Source: Thermoplasmata archaeon
GTDB lineage: Archaea > Thermoplasmatota > Thermoplasmata > Halarchaeoplasmatales > Halarchaeoplasmataceae
Length of the DNA: 64,000 nucleotides
Direction: 5' to 3'
Assembly: GCA_003554965.1 (NCBI GenBank)
Contig: PWHR01000020.1
Coordinates: 1-64,000, forward strand
Shown here: positions 18,701 through 27,975 of the stretch, piece after piece
Numbering within the stretch: the stretch's first letter is position 1
Layout: each line of letters begins with the position of its first letter
Made by a program: the position numbers and the translations under genes
The notes under the pieces: generated by a model
Told to the model about the DNA's origin: nothing
The model's database searches: none
What the model saw: only the letters and a program-made list of their open reading frames with translations

Positions 18701-19160
18701 TATCTTCAAAAAGGAAGTTAAGAGCCGTTTGAAGATAGGCGATCATCGTGAAGCTGTGAGTATCTTCGGGGAACTTACAGATTATCTAGATTCATTAGAA
18801 GAGATGGAAACGGAAAAAGAAAAACATATCTTCACCATCGAAAAGAAATTGGATCATTTCAGGGATTTTGGAATTGATATCGAAGAGGAAGAATCCCTTT
18901 TAAAAGAAGCAAGAGGGGCTGAAGAGTTGGAAAGAACGGACATGCTGATCGGCAGGATAAGGGACGGTTTGACGGAAAAAATTAGGGATAAGATCAAAGA
19001 TGATATTTTTGAAATAGATAAAGAATTATTTTCTGAAGAAAGAAGCTTGGAAGAGAATACGGAACTGGTAGACCATCTGACCAAAGCAGAATGGGGAAGA
19101 AGAAAAGAACACCTAGAAAGGATGATATTCCATTGGAGTAAATATTTAGAGCAAAAGTAA
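15720..19160 (+). CDS. Very large coiled-coil protein with N-terminal helix-hairpin-helix, zinc ribbon and TPR
   Basis: VPSIGRLTARALISDGFKSITDLEEADLEELKGIPHLGEKKAERI (HhH); CPHCSNFISIEEKRCGEC (Zn ribbon); TPR-like block (WFIRGSILESMGANEQALDAYDKVIELDPLF); about 900 aa of acidic/basic heptad sequence. Confidence 0.85.
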   Translation: MENNESSIDKEKMNELVQVPSIGRLTARALISDGFKSITDLEEADLEELKGIPHLGEKKAERIYEDLHGEEEEKEEIENEFECPHCSNFISIEEKRCGECKEPVRIRGGVVLPDRGILESPKRILAETDKKIMDGGKDPNLWFIRGSILESMGANEQALDAYDKVIELDPLFEHIWNAKAAVSLKVGKPKEAAKAYKVALNAHDPPVSMMDVPEKPSKAKAPEDMPEESEESKKAEKKITKARDHIENISDEDLDLTTIRLKLDKATDARLDGEFEKAVDEAENVIKECEKAKKFFELIQEAKSRLEELEEKEKVGHEEYEEVLEGIKSSTGKVDYHELVQKIKDLLDKMEKIKEKEEDMEEKVEQKIEKAKSILRDRKESIWDLDRMKKNLREGIKKRELSDDKEAIERLEKVISDGMILLKCEELKESIEDKLDDLIEEVKEFDLKVDLDHEEELVNRVKEDLKQTIKLSEKGEYERVKRWLNKIAYALEFEKEKLDDLESVKDSLDERISEVEELKSELSDEVIELANIEEAISEAEETLKRGNHEKGIETLDDFIVDGVAIKKISDNLEAIDSNIDELKKYEDIFDKVETKDIEERIEDAKNHCEQGQYDEAVIESEEVLEDIENETAKYSKRAEKEIEHLKDEIEDMIEESKEKKINIFSDEFLKELENLKKEENKYSKVELLKQITSLKEKGDLLLRFKSKVSLIEDRVEEMNEKIDKDEWAEKIDDLKEEFEKRDPESAISKCDELEEELQKIEELSEKEPEVDIEDKFEKAKKRLSDLRQSELGLGKMKSLVKKANKARKKKKEDKASEFIDKSLEVSDELAEMNKLVNDIEQGIEEHKDEEHFDEKIYRDEIKKLQRATKFGLYETPKRLLVEIKKELENEDYKRKKVEEMEDPTVHIKKKISEVKDLHSFVEESGLDVQIGKQHLKEAVAKIKDKEYEEVLDILSKGEKDLLEDLENELKSEVKELEERLEDTDTWKANKRWMNIFKKEVKSRLKIGDHREAVSIFGELTDYLDSLEEMETEKEKHIFTIEKKLDHFRDFGIDIEEEESLLKEARGAEELERTDMLIGRIRDGLTEKIRDKIKDDIFEIDKELFSEERSLEENTELVDHLTKAEWGRRKEHLERMIFHWSKYLEQK

Positions 19161-19213
19161 ATCCTATCCTGTGATAATTTTAATATAGACCAATAATTTA
19201 CCCTTCTTTGTAG

Positions 19214-20692
19214 ATGTCTATTAGAAGCACACTTAGAGAGAAGATGGGCCGTCCATCCAAAGAGGAGATACTAGATGGAGATATGATACCAGTTTTATTC
19301 AAACTAGCTTGGCCGATGATGGTCGCGTCCCTTCTTCAAACCACTTATAATCTGATAGACACGATATGGCTGGGCCGACTTCCCCCGCCGGAAAATACTC
19401 TGGCTGTAGGAGCCATCAGTGTAGCTTGGCCCTTCGTCTTTTTACTACTGTCGGTAGAAATGGGGTTAGGTATTGCCGGTATTTCCTTGATATCTCAACA
19501 CACAGGAGCCAAAAAGTATGAAGAGGCGTATCATGATACTGGACAGCTGTTTTTCATGTTTTTGGTTCTATCCACGATATTAGGAGCTGTCGGTTTCTTC
19601 ATCGCTGAGGACTTTCTCACATTCCTAACTCAAGATGCCGATATAGTTCCCTTCGCTACCGATTATCTACAGATAATATTCTTGGGTTTCCCTGTTCTAT
19701 TAACTTTTGCCGCCTTCAGTTTTTCACTCAGAGCCTGGGGCGACACTTTAACACCTATGTGGGTCATGGGCATATCAGTAGTTATCAATATAGTCTTAGA
19801 TCCCCTTCTCATCTTCGGTTTTGGGCCTATAGAGGGTATGGGTATAAGAGGAGCCGCTATTGCAACAGTTTCCGCCCGAACTGTGGGAATGATCATCGCA
19901 GTCTATCTGCTTTACGCGCGAAAGGTAGATATCAAGCTAAAACTCTGGCATCTCAAACCAGACTTTAGTAAGATCAAAAAATTCGTCAGTATCGGGATAC
20001 CAGCTACTCTCGCCAGGATCGAAGAATCTTTTGGATTCATCGTCCTCACAGGTCTGTTAGCCATGATGCCTATGCAGGAAGAAGTTCTTGCGTCCTACGG
20101 TATTGGAGGTAGGATCATCAACATAACTTTCGTCTTTTTGGGAGGTCTATCGATGGCGGTGAGTACCATGGTAGGCCAAGCACTCGGAGCAGATAAAAAA
20201 ACCAGGGCAGAAAAAACGACCAATCGAGCAACACTTGCGATGATGCTTTTCATGTGCCTGGTATCGATCATCCTTGTCGTATTCAGATATCCTATAATGA
20301 GATTCTTCATAGTAGATGAACCTTTAGTAGTAGAGATAGGTGCTAGATTTTTGGCTATCCTTGCGATCGGAGGACCATTTTTTGCCGTCTATGAAGGGGT
20401 CAGTGGAGCTTTGAACGGGTCGGGTCATACCGGTCAGCATTTCGCACTAAGTCTGCTCAGGCTTTGGGGTCTTAGGATACCCATGATATTGATCTTAGGT
20501 TTCGCTTTCGCACTTGACTCCACGGGTGCATGGTTGGCCATTGGATTCAGCAATGTGATCACCGGCATAGCCTCCTACTTGCTCTACAAAAAAGGGTGGT
20601 GGAAAGAGAAGGTTATCGATAAGGAGACAAAACTGGAGGACATCGCTAGAAAATTGAAAAAAAAGATGGGGCTAGGGCAGGAAAGTAGTTGA
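19214..20692 (+). CDS. MATE family efflux transporter
   Basis: LAWPMMVASLLQTTYNLIDTIWLGRL, repeated TM segments, GSGHTGQHFALSLLRLWGLRIPM. Confidence 0.92.
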   Translation: MSIRSTLREKMGRPSKEEILDGDMIPVLFKLAWPMMVASLLQTTYNLIDTIWLGRLPPPENTLAVGAISVAWPFVFLLLSVEMGLGIAGISLISQHTGAKKYEEAYHDTGQLFFMFLVLSTILGAVGFFIAEDFLTFLTQDADIVPFATDYLQIIFLGFPVLLTFAAFSFSLRAWGDTLTPMWVMGISVVINIVLDPLLIFGFGPIEGMGIRGAAIATVSARTVGMIIAVYLLYARKVDIKLKLWHLKPDFSKIKKFVSIGIPATLARIEESFGFIVLTGLLAMMPMQEEVLASYGIGGRIINITFVFLGGLSMAVSTMVGQALGADKKTRAEKTTNRATLAMMLFMCLVSIILVVFRYPIMRFFIVDEPLVVEIGARFLAILAIGGPFFAVYEGVSGALNGSGHTGQHFALSLLRLWGLRIPMILILGFAFALDSTGAWLAIGFSNVITGIASYLLYKKGWWKEKVIDKETKLEDIARKLKKKMGLGQESS

Positions 20693-20722
20693 AAGGATAT
20701 AGGTGAGCTTCTTCAAAGCAAA

Positions 20723-20732
20723 TTTTAAATAA
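20723..20732 (+). promoter_or_regulatory. Candidate archaeal TATA box upstream of structured RNA/ileS
   Basis: ttttaaataa, roughly 25-30 nt before the hairpin starting at 20760. Confidence 0.5.
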
Positions 20733-20759
20733 GGCATACACTTCTAAGCTAACTGATGA

Positions 20760-20828
20760 GCTGGGCAGCAGATAAAGAGGAGATCGCGATCATCATAATT
20801 ATAAGATGATCGACAACATCCGCCCAGC
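20760..20828 (+). ncRNA. Candidate structured RNA (5' leader element or small RNA) upstream of ileS
   Basis: Nested inverted repeats GCTGGGC (20760-20766)/GCCCAGC (20822-20828) and CGATCATC (20787-20794)/GATGATCG (20805-20812); followed by oligo-T runs at 20835-20839 and 20843-20847. Confidence 0.5.
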
Positions 20829-20861
20829 TTTAGGTTTTTGATGTTTTTGGAGGATGTTTGT

Positions 20862-23800
20862 ATGAGTATGAGTGAAAACGATGGACAATTCGAACCGTTA
20901 GATAAAGACGCCCCCTTGCCTGAGAAAGAAGAAGAGATAATAGAGTTCTGGAATCAAAACGACATTCCGGAGAGGAGCAGGGAAAGAGATAGGGAGAAGA
21001 AATTCGGTTTTACAGAAGGGCCTCCCACTGCAAACGGTTTGCCGCATATCGGACATGTTCTCACCCGATTAGTCAAAGACACCTTTCTCCGGTACAAGAC
21101 CATGGACGGCTATCAAGTAGTGCCCAACATAGCAGGATGGGATACCCACGGTCTGCCAGTGGAGATCGAAGTCGAAAAAAAACTAGGCATCGACTCAAAA
21201 GACGAGATAGAAGAATATGGATTGGAAAAATTCAACGAGATGTGTAAAGAGAGTGTTTTCGAATATGAGAAGGAATGGAGGGAGATGAGCGAAAGATTGG
21301 GTTTTTGGATAGATTACGATAACGCTTACATCACCATGGAAGACGATTATATCGAAAGCGTGTGGTGGAGTCTAAAGCAGCATTGGGAGAACGGTTTGCT
21401 GGAACAGGGTCATATGGTCACACCTTACTGTCCGAGATGTGAAACTCCTCTCTCAAGTCATGAAGTCGCACAGGGGTATGAACAGACCAAAGACCCTTCG
21501 ATCTATGTCCGATTTAAAGCCGAAGACGAAGACGCATATTTTTTAGCCTGGACTACTACCCCTTGGACATTGATCTCAAATCTACTCTTGGTGGTAGGTG
21601 AAGATATAGATTATGCATTGGTAGAGTATGAAGGAGAAAAGTATTATCTTGCAGAAGAAGTGGTCGATGACTTATTCGATAACGGAGAGATCTTGAAGAC
21701 CGTTAAAGGTGAAGATCTGATCGGCATGAAATACGAGCCTATATTCGACTACGTAGATTCTAAAAGTGAAAGTCATTATGTCACCTCAGCTGACTTTGTC
21801 AGCCTCGAAGAGGGGACCGGTGTAGTACACGCAGCACCTGCCTTTGGAGAAGAGGATTATGATCTTTGTGAGGAAGAATGCGTAGAGTTGGTGAATCCAG
21901 TAGATGAAAGCGGAGAATTCACCGAGGAAGTACCCGATTATAAAGGTCAATTTGTAAAAGATGCGGATGAAGACATAATGAGAAGGTTGGAGGAAAGAGG
22001 AGATCTCCTAGCTAGAGGAACAGTTACCCATACATATCCCTTTTGCTGGAGATGTGAGTCACCGCTCCTATATTATGCTTTAGAGAGCTGGTTCATACGA
22101 GCTTCTCAGGAAAAACAAAGATTGATAGACAACAATGAGGATGTATTCTGGAAGCCCGAGCATCTCAAGCACGGTAGGTTCGGCAATTTCCTGGAGGATT
22201 TAAAAGATTGGTCACTGAGCAGGAACAGATTTTGGGGAACTCCACTGCCCATGTGGACTTGTGAGAATGATCATCAGCACTGCGTAGGCAGTATAGAAGA
22301 GCTGGAGGAAATGGCTACAGAACCCATCCCAGAAGATTTCGAATTGCATAGACCCTACGTAGATAGAGTTCTACTAGATTGCCCTGAGTGCGGAGAAGAG
22401 ATGGAACGTGTAGAATACGTTATAGACTGCTGGTATGACAGTGGAAGTGCACCTTTCGCCCAGTTCCACTATCCCTTCGAAAACGAGGATAGATTCGAAG
22501 AGGCTTTTCCTGTAGATTTCATAACGGAAGCTCTTGATCAGACTAGAGGATGGTTCTACAGTCTTCTTTCCATAAGCTCACTTCTCTATGACAAGCCCGC
22601 ATACAAGAGCTGCTTGACTCTCGGCCTTGTACTGGACGAAGACGGAGAAAAGATGAGTAAAAGTAAAGGGAATGTGGTGAAACCCGATGATGTTTTTGAA
22701 GATATCGGGTCAGATCCCACCAGGTTGACCTTCTTAGATTCTCCTGTTTGGAGGTCATCACCTTTCAGTAAGAATCTGGCCGAAGAGAAGATCAACAAAA
22801 CAGTAAATACTCTCTTCAACGTCGTTACTTTTTTCACTAACAACGCCAACATAGATGATTTTGAGCCTGAGTCTGATTACGAAGTCAACGACGAGATAGA
22901 TCGCTGGCTTCTTTCAGAAGTGAATTCACTCACTAGTGAGATAAGAAAAGCGATGGATGATCTCGAAGTTCACCGAGCTGTAAGGAGTATCGAGGAATTC
23001 ATAGATAAACTCTCAAATTGGTACCTTAGAAGGAGCAGGAGAAGATTCTGGGAAGGAGATGAGGAGGAAAAGGAGAGTGCATATAATACACTTTACCAGG
23101 TTCTTAAGATCCTGACAAAATTGATGGCCCCGTTCACCCCGTTTATCGCAGAAAGGATCTATCAGAAAACTATACTGCCAGTTGAGAACGGTCGCGAATC
23201 TGTCCATCTCTTGAGATACCCAGAAGAGGACCAGAATGTCGTAGATCAAGAGTTAGAAGAGAACATGGAAAGAGTCATCGAGATCGCGGAACTCGGAAGA
23301 AAGGCCAGGCAAAAGAAGGATATAAAGTTGAGACAGCCATTGAGTGAAGCAGTGGTAGTGCATCCCGGTGAAGAAACAGATAGATCGGTAGAGACTTTTG
23401 AAGACATATTGAAGGACGAACTGAACGTTAAAGAACTGAGAGTACTTGAGGATGCGTCCGAAATGACGACTTACGAGGTAAATCCAGATTATTCAGCCCT
23501 AGGACCTAAATTCAAAGAGGACGCGGAAAAGGTTGGAGAAGCTATCGAGCAGGCAGACCCGCTAGATATCAAAAAGAGTATAGAGGAGAAAGGGTCAGTT
23601 AAAATCGAAGGTTACGAAGTAGATAAGGAAGATATAGAGATCAAAAAAGTGGTAAAAGAGAACTATCTCATGAGCGAAAGAAAGGGTTTGAAGATATATA
23701 TCGATTCCGAGATAGATAAGGAGTTGGAGATTGAAGGACTGGTTAGAGACGTGGTTCGAAGGATCCAGACTATGAGGAAGGAATTAGATCTTGGGTACAC

Positions 23801-24017
23801 CCAGAAGATAATCACCTACTACGATGGTGATGAAACGTTGGAGGAAGCTGTGAAAAAGATGGAAGATTACATACGAAAAGAAACGCTGACTAGAGAATTG
23901 AAGCCCGGAGAAGGTGAAGGCATGAAAAAGAAATGGGAGATCGAAGGTAAGACTATCACACTCTATGTTGATCCTATAGCTGATTCCGAAGACGAACCAT
24001 TAAATACAAATGGATAG
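20862..24017 (+). CDS. ileS: Isoleucyl-tRNA synthetase (archaeal/eukaryotic type)
   Basis: TEGPPTANGLPHIGHVLTRLVKDTFLRYKTMDGY (HIGH), GEKMSKSKGN (KMSKS), CWYDSGSAPFAQ. ATG at 20862 is preceded by GGAGG at 20849-20853. Confidence 0.95.
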   Translation: MSMSENDGQFEPLDKDAPLPEKEEEIIEFWNQNDIPERSRERDREKKFGFTEGPPTANGLPHIGHVLTRLVKDTFLRYKTMDGYQVVPNIAGWDTHGLPVEIEVEKKLGIDSKDEIEEYGLEKFNEMCKESVFEYEKEWREMSERLGFWIDYDNAYITMEDDYIESVWWSLKQHWENGLLEQGHMVTPYCPRCETPLSSHEVAQGYEQTKDPSIYVRFKAEDEDAYFLAWTTTPWTLISNLLLVVGEDIDYALVEYEGEKYYLAEEVVDDLFDNGEILKTVKGEDLIGMKYEPIFDYVDSKSESHYVTSADFVSLEEGTGVVHAAPAFGEEDYDLCEEECVELVNPVDESGEFTEEVPDYKGQFVKDADEDIMRRLEERGDLLARGTVTHTYPFCWRCESPLLYYALESWFIRASQEKQRLIDNNEDVFWKPEHLKHGRFGNFLEDLKDWSLSRNRFWGTPLPMWTCENDHQHCVGSIEELEEMATEPIPEDFELHRPYVDRVLLDCPECGEEMERVEYVIDCWYDSGSAPFAQFHYPFENEDRFEEAFPVDFITEALDQTRGWFYSLLSISSLLYDKPAYKSCLTLGLVLDEDGEKMSKSKGNVVKPDDVFEDIGSDPTRLTFLDSPVWRSSPFSKNLAEEKINKTVNTLFNVVTFFTNNANIDDFEPESDYEVNDEIDRWLLSEVNSLTSEIRKAMDDLEVHRAVRSIEEFIDKLSNWYLRRSRRRFWEGDEEEKESAYNTLYQVLKILTKLMAPFTPFIAERIYQKTILPVENGRESVHLLRYPEEDQNVVDQELEENMERVIEIAELGRKARQKKDIKLRQPLSEAVVVHPGEETDRSVETFEDILKDELNVKELRVLEDASEMTTYEVNPDYSALGPKFKEDAEKVGEAIEQADPLDIKKSIEEKGSVKIEGYEVDKEDIEIKKVVKENYLMSERKGLKIYIDSEIDKELEIEGLVRDVVRRIQTMRKELDLGYTQKIITYYDGDETLEEAVKKMEDYIRKETLTRELKPGEGEGMKKKWEIEGKTITLYVDPIADSEDEPLNTNG

Positions 24018-24040
24018 ATTCGAATGTAGTTGGTAATACG

Positions 24041-24475
24041 ATGCCCCGGAAAGAAAAAAAGAATGAGAAAAAGATGGAAATCATAAAGCACAACAGCACT
24101 ATCAGATTCGAAGAGGATGTGGAATTTAAGGACTTGACTCCTATATTCCCAGAACTCTACACATTATTCATGGACTTGGCAGAACAAATACCAGATGAGG
24201 GAGGAGAGGAATTCATGCAGATGATGATAGACCAGAACCTCAAAGATCTTCGCAACAATAAAAAACCTCCTGGACATAACAGAGAAGCCAGGTACAGGAT
24301 GATATTTCCTCTCGGGAGGGAAGATGTCGAGTTCATACTTTATCCCAGGATAGCAGAAGAAGAATCAGAGATCGAGATGATAACTTCGAAGATATCCGAT
24401 TTTTTAGAGGAGAACGGACTCGAACATGAAGTAATATGGGATGAGATGGAGTTCCTTATGGAGGAAAAGGATTGA
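24041..24475 (+). CDS. Hypothetical protein
   Basis: ORF with codon usage like its neighbours; no recognised family. Confidence 0.55.
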   Translation: MPRKEKKNEKKMEIIKHNSTIRFEEDVEFKDLTPIFPELYTLFMDLAEQIPDEGGEEFMQMMIDQNLKDLRNNKKPPGHNREARYRMIFPLGREDVEFILYPRIAEEESEIEMITSKISDFLEENGLEHEVIWDEMEFLMEEKD

Positions 24476-24487
24476 AATAATGGGGAT

Positions 24488-26431
24488 TCAACCCTCAAAA
24501 AACTTTTTGCATTCTTTTTTCAGATCATCAGAAGGCGAATAATCAAAGTCGTTCGGAAGATGTTCCTTATACCTGTTGTAATTGAACCTTTTGTCCATCA
24601 GCACTATCAAAGCTCTATCGTTTTTACTCCTGATGGGTCTTCCAGCTGCTTGAAGGACCCTGTTCAAGGCAGGATATATCCTAGCATATTTAAAACCCCT
24701 TTTTTCACCGAACTTTTCAGCGTAGTATTCCTCCAACGCCTCGAGCGTCAGAGTCGGAGGGGGGAAGGGTATACCAGCGATTATCACAGAGGAGAGTAAG
24801 TTATCTCTATAGTCTATACCTTCAGAAAGGCTTCCACCTTGAACTCCTAAGAGCAACTTATTCCTATTCTTTGTAAGACTCTCCACCAATTCTTTTTTCT
24901 CCTGCTTTGACTGTTCTCTCTCTTCTATCTTCATCTCTTTTTCAAGGTGCACCATACCTAATCTATCCACTATATGATTCATAAGAGAGTAAGAAGGGAA
25001 AAAGACCGCAGCGTTTCCAGGGGTATAGTTTGCTACGTCAGCGATGGAATTGGCATATGCCTGATACATGTTCAGACCTCTTTCCCTATATGCGGTGGTT
25101 ACGTGATCAACGCTGACTATCTTTCTGTTCTCCTCAGGAAAAGGAGAATCATATGTCTCTATATTGACCTCTTGTCTATCGATGCCCAACAGATCCGCGT
25201 ACATCTCCCCCGGGTGCAGGGTTCCGCTCATCATCACGGCGCTGTCGATTTTACTGAAAACTTCTTCACTGTATTTAGCCGGATCTAAAAGACCGATTCG
25301 GATCGAGCGCGGATCTTTTTGAATGGAACGAAAGACTTCTTTGCCCTCCTCTCCCCAAGTATCTAGAAAAGAATACACGTATAGAGGGGCTGTAGCCGAA
25401 GGATCCTTTTCAAGGATGTCCCTTGCAACGATATCTAAGTCCTCCAAAAGTTCTTCTAATGAACCGAACTGTGTTAAGCCGCCTTTAAGGGCCCTCTCGA
25501 TCTTTTCATCCAAAAATCCTCTTTCGATCCTTTTTTTCTTGTCGAGTTCCTCTTCTAGTTCCGAGGCCAATCGGCTCATAAAGCTGGCTAAAGGTGAAGA
25601 ATAGCCCTGGAGCAAGTTGAAAGCTTCTTCAAGCAGTCCTATCGAAAGTTCTTCCTCCAAGTTGGACCTGATCCTGTCAGGTAGATTATGAGCCTCATCC
25701 ACTATCAACAGAACATCTTCAAGTTCGATCTCAAGAAGTTCAAAAATCCTCTCTCTTATATTTGAGAATATATAATTGTAGTCACAAACTATAAGATCAC
25801 TGTCCTTTCCAGCGAGAAGAGCAGCTTTATGGGGGCAGACGTTCGCTGATCTACAGTAATCGACTATCTCAGAAACGTGGTTCGTCTCACCCCGTAACTT
25901 TTTCACCACCTTTGACATCTTTTTATTAAATAAGTTACACTTACTCTGTCCCCTCTCACTGCAGAACTCTTCAAAAACGGGATAAGGTAATCTAGATTCA
26001 TCTCTAGGACACATGTGTTTTTTCGAGATGACGTCAGTGGCGTTCACGGAAGAAGGCATCTTTTTTACCGTTTCGATGGCGATGTTGTGTTGAGATTGTT
26101 TGCTGGTCAGAAAGAAAACTTTTTGTCCTTCCTTCTTCGCTTTGACCGCCGCCGGTAGGACCGCTGCTGTTTTTCCTATACCGGTGGGGGCGTGGGCTAT
26201 CAGTATCTCCTTTTCTGCGAAGGAAGAAGAAGCGTCTTCTTTAAAATCTTTCTGCCCCTCTCTGATGTTATCGAATGGAAAGTAACGATCTTCAGTTCTC
26301 AAAGTTCCGTCCCCTTGTTGAACGGAAAAAGACTGATCTAAACTGCTCTGTTCTCTCTCACATTTTGGACAGTACCTCACTTCTTCCTTGATGCGTAGTA
26401 GAGTACCACATTCATCACAAAAGTCAGCCAT
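24488..26431 (-). CDS. XPD/DinG-like (Rad3-family) helicase with N-terminal zinc ribbon
   Basis: CDECGTLLRIKEEVRYCPKC; AHAPTGIGKTAAVLPAAV; Fe-S cysteines in CPRDES..FCSERGQSKC..YCRSANVCPHKAAL; IVDEAHNLPDRI; VLQAAGRPIRSKNDRA. Confidence 0.92.
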   Translation of the reverse strand: MADFCDECGTLLRIKEEVRYCPKCEREQSSLDQSFSVQQGDGTLRTEDRYFPFDNIREGQKDFKEDASSSFAEKEILIAHAPTGIGKTAAVLPAAVKAKKEGQKVFFLTSKQSQHNIAIETVKKMPSSVNATDVISKKHMCPRDESRLPYPVFEEFCSERGQSKCNLFNKKMSKVVKKLRGETNHVSEIVDYCRSANVCPHKAALLAGKDSDLIVCDYNYIFSNIRERIFELLEIELEDVLLIVDEAHNLPDRIRSNLEEELSIGLLEEAFNLLQGYSSPLASFMSRLASELEEELDKKKRIERGFLDEKIERALKGGLTQFGSLEELLEDLDIVARDILEKDPSATAPLYVYSFLDTWGEEGKEVFRSIQKDPRSIRIGLLDPAKYSEEVFSKIDSAVMMSGTLHPGEMYADLLGIDRQEVNIETYDSPFPEENRKIVSVDHVTTAYRERGLNMYQAYANSIADVANYTPGNAAVFFPSYSLMNHIVDRLGMVHLEKEMKIEEREQSKQEKKELVESLTKNRNKLLLGVQGGSLSEGIDYRDNLLSSVIIAGIPFPPPTLTLEALEEYYAEKFGEKRGFKYARIYPALNRVLQAAGRPIRSKNDRALIVLMDKRFNYNRYKEHLPNDFDYSPSDDLKKECKKFFEG

Positions 26432-26542
26432 CTTTCTTTCTTACAAGAGATCCACCTATAACCTTTTCGATATGATACGAAGAACGATGAGTAAAAAACC
26501 ATAAATAAACAAAATAACATCGCAGGAGTACGAGGTATAAAC

Positions 26543-26734
26543 ATGGAGTGCAGCAAAGAAGAAAATCTCGAGGAATGCAACTGTACTTACCCAAGTTGTC
26601 CTAGAAAAGGAGTGTGTTGTGAGTGTATACAGTACCATCTCAAACAGGATCAGCTACCGGCCTGTGCTTTTCCTGAAGATGCCGAAAGCACTTACGATCG
26701 CTCGTTCGATAAATTCATCGAGGTACACAGCTGA
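26543..26734 (+). CDS. Small Cys-rich protein, DUF6485-like
   Basis: CNCTYPSCPRKGVCCECIQYHLKQDQLPACAFPEDAE. Confidence 0.7.
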   Translation: MECSKEENLEECNCTYPSCPRKGVCCECIQYHLKQDQLPACAFPEDAESTYDRSFDKFIEVHS

Positions 26735-27360
26735 TGTCTAAAATCGAAGTCCATAGTTTGGTAGGAAGAGGTTACTCTTCCAACGTTTTCCTGGTCAAAG
26801 CGGAGGATGATTTTTTGATAGACGCGGGTTTGGACATCTCAAACGAAGTGATCGATACAGCTGAGAAATCAGGATTAGATGTAGACAGGATAATATTGAC
26901 CCACCGCCATGCGGATCATGTCGGGGACGCGGAAGTACTATCAGAAGAATTGGAGGCTCCACTTTTTGCTCCAGAAAAAGAAGCCGATGCATTAAGAGGA
27001 GGAGACGACAGAACCATCATGGGGAGCAACTTCGGTAAGAAAATCCCACCTCTTGAAGTTGAGGATCTGGAAAAAAATTACTCTGGATTTAGGATCATAA
27101 ATACTCCAGGACATACTGCAGGCAGTATCTGTCTTTACCATCCCGATGAAAAAATATTGTTCTCGGGTGACACCGTCTTCTCACAGGGTAGTGTTGGGCG
27201 GACCGATCTCCCTACTGGAGATCGGGAAGAGCTCAAAAAATCCGTAAAAAGATTATCAGAGTTAGATGTAAGATCACTCTATCCAGGACACATGTCACCT
27301 GTGGAAAATGATGGGGATCACCATATAGAAAGAGCATTAAAACACCTGAGATTTCTTTGA
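26734..27360 (+). CDS. MBL-fold metallo-hydrolase (glyoxalase II-like)
   Basis: ILTHRHADHVGDAE, NTPGHTAGSICLYHPDEKILFSGDTVFSQGSVGRTDLPTGDREEL, LYPGHMSPVENDG. Confidence 0.93.
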   Translation: MSKIEVHSLVGRGYSSNVFLVKAEDDFLIDAGLDISNEVIDTAEKSGLDVDRIILTHRHADHVGDAEVLSEELEAPLFAPEKEADALRGGDDRTIMGSNFGKKIPPLEVEDLEKNYSGFRIINTPGHTAGSICLYHPDEKILFSGDTVFSQGSVGRTDLPTGDREELKKSVKRLSELDVRSLYPGHMSPVENDGDHHIERALKHLRFL

Positions 27361-27369
27361 AGTGGTAAC

Positions 27370-27975
27370 ATGATGGAATTCAAATGCGATAAAAAAAAGT
27401 GTGACGAGGAATGTTCTCCTTACCTGACCTCAACAGTTAAGGAGGTGCTTAAGAACGGAGATCTCATAGTTTATCCTACAGAGACTCTCTACGGTATAGG
27501 TGGGGATCCTTTCTTGGAAGGTATGAAGGAGAAGATCATACATGTTAAGGAAGCTCCTTCCGATAAAAAGATATCTATAGCCTATAAAGATCTAGAGCAC
27601 GCTTCTGAATTTGTTGATATACCGGAATTGGGCTGGACGCTCGGGAAAGAATTCCTGCCTGGGCCATTATGTATCGTTGTTGAAACTCCTGAGGGTACTG
27701 AAGGGATCAGAGTGCCTGATCATCCTTTGGTAAAAAATATAATCGACGATTATGGGCCCATAACTTCTACTAGTGCAAATCTCCACGGTAGTCCTGGTCC
27801 AGTACAAATCGATACAGCAAAGATACAGTTAGGCGGTAAGATAAGACTTTACGTCAACTGTGGAGATTGCGAATATGGGCAAGGGAGTACGGTGGTGAAG
27901 GTCACCGACAACGACTATGAGATGTGGAGAGAAGGACCAATATCAGAAGAAATGATCGGTGATATAATTGCTTAA
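27370..27975 (+). CDS. YrdC/Sua5-type threonylcarbamoyl-AMP synthase (short form)
   Basis: GDLIVYPTETLYGIGGDP, LPGPLCIVVETPEGTEGIRVPDHPLVKNII, ITSTSANLHGSP. Confidence 0.88.
   Translation: MMEFKCDKKKCDEECSPYLTSTVKEVLKNGDLIVYPTETLYGIGGDPFLEGMKEKIIHVKEAPSDKKISIAYKDLEHASEFVDIPELGWTLGKEFLPGPLCIVVETPEGTEGIRVPDHPLVKNIIDDYGPITSTSANLHGSPGPVQIDTAKIQLGGKIRLYVNCGDCEYGQGSTVVKVTDNDYEMWREGPISEEMIGDIIA

Noticed and set aside
20753-20828. Possible tRNA or C/D-box RNA before ileS (7-bp acceptor-like stem; CTGATGA resembles box C)
   Set aside because: No T-arm (GTTCAAAT) or anticodon arm, and no CUGA box D. Kept only as an unclassified structured RNA.
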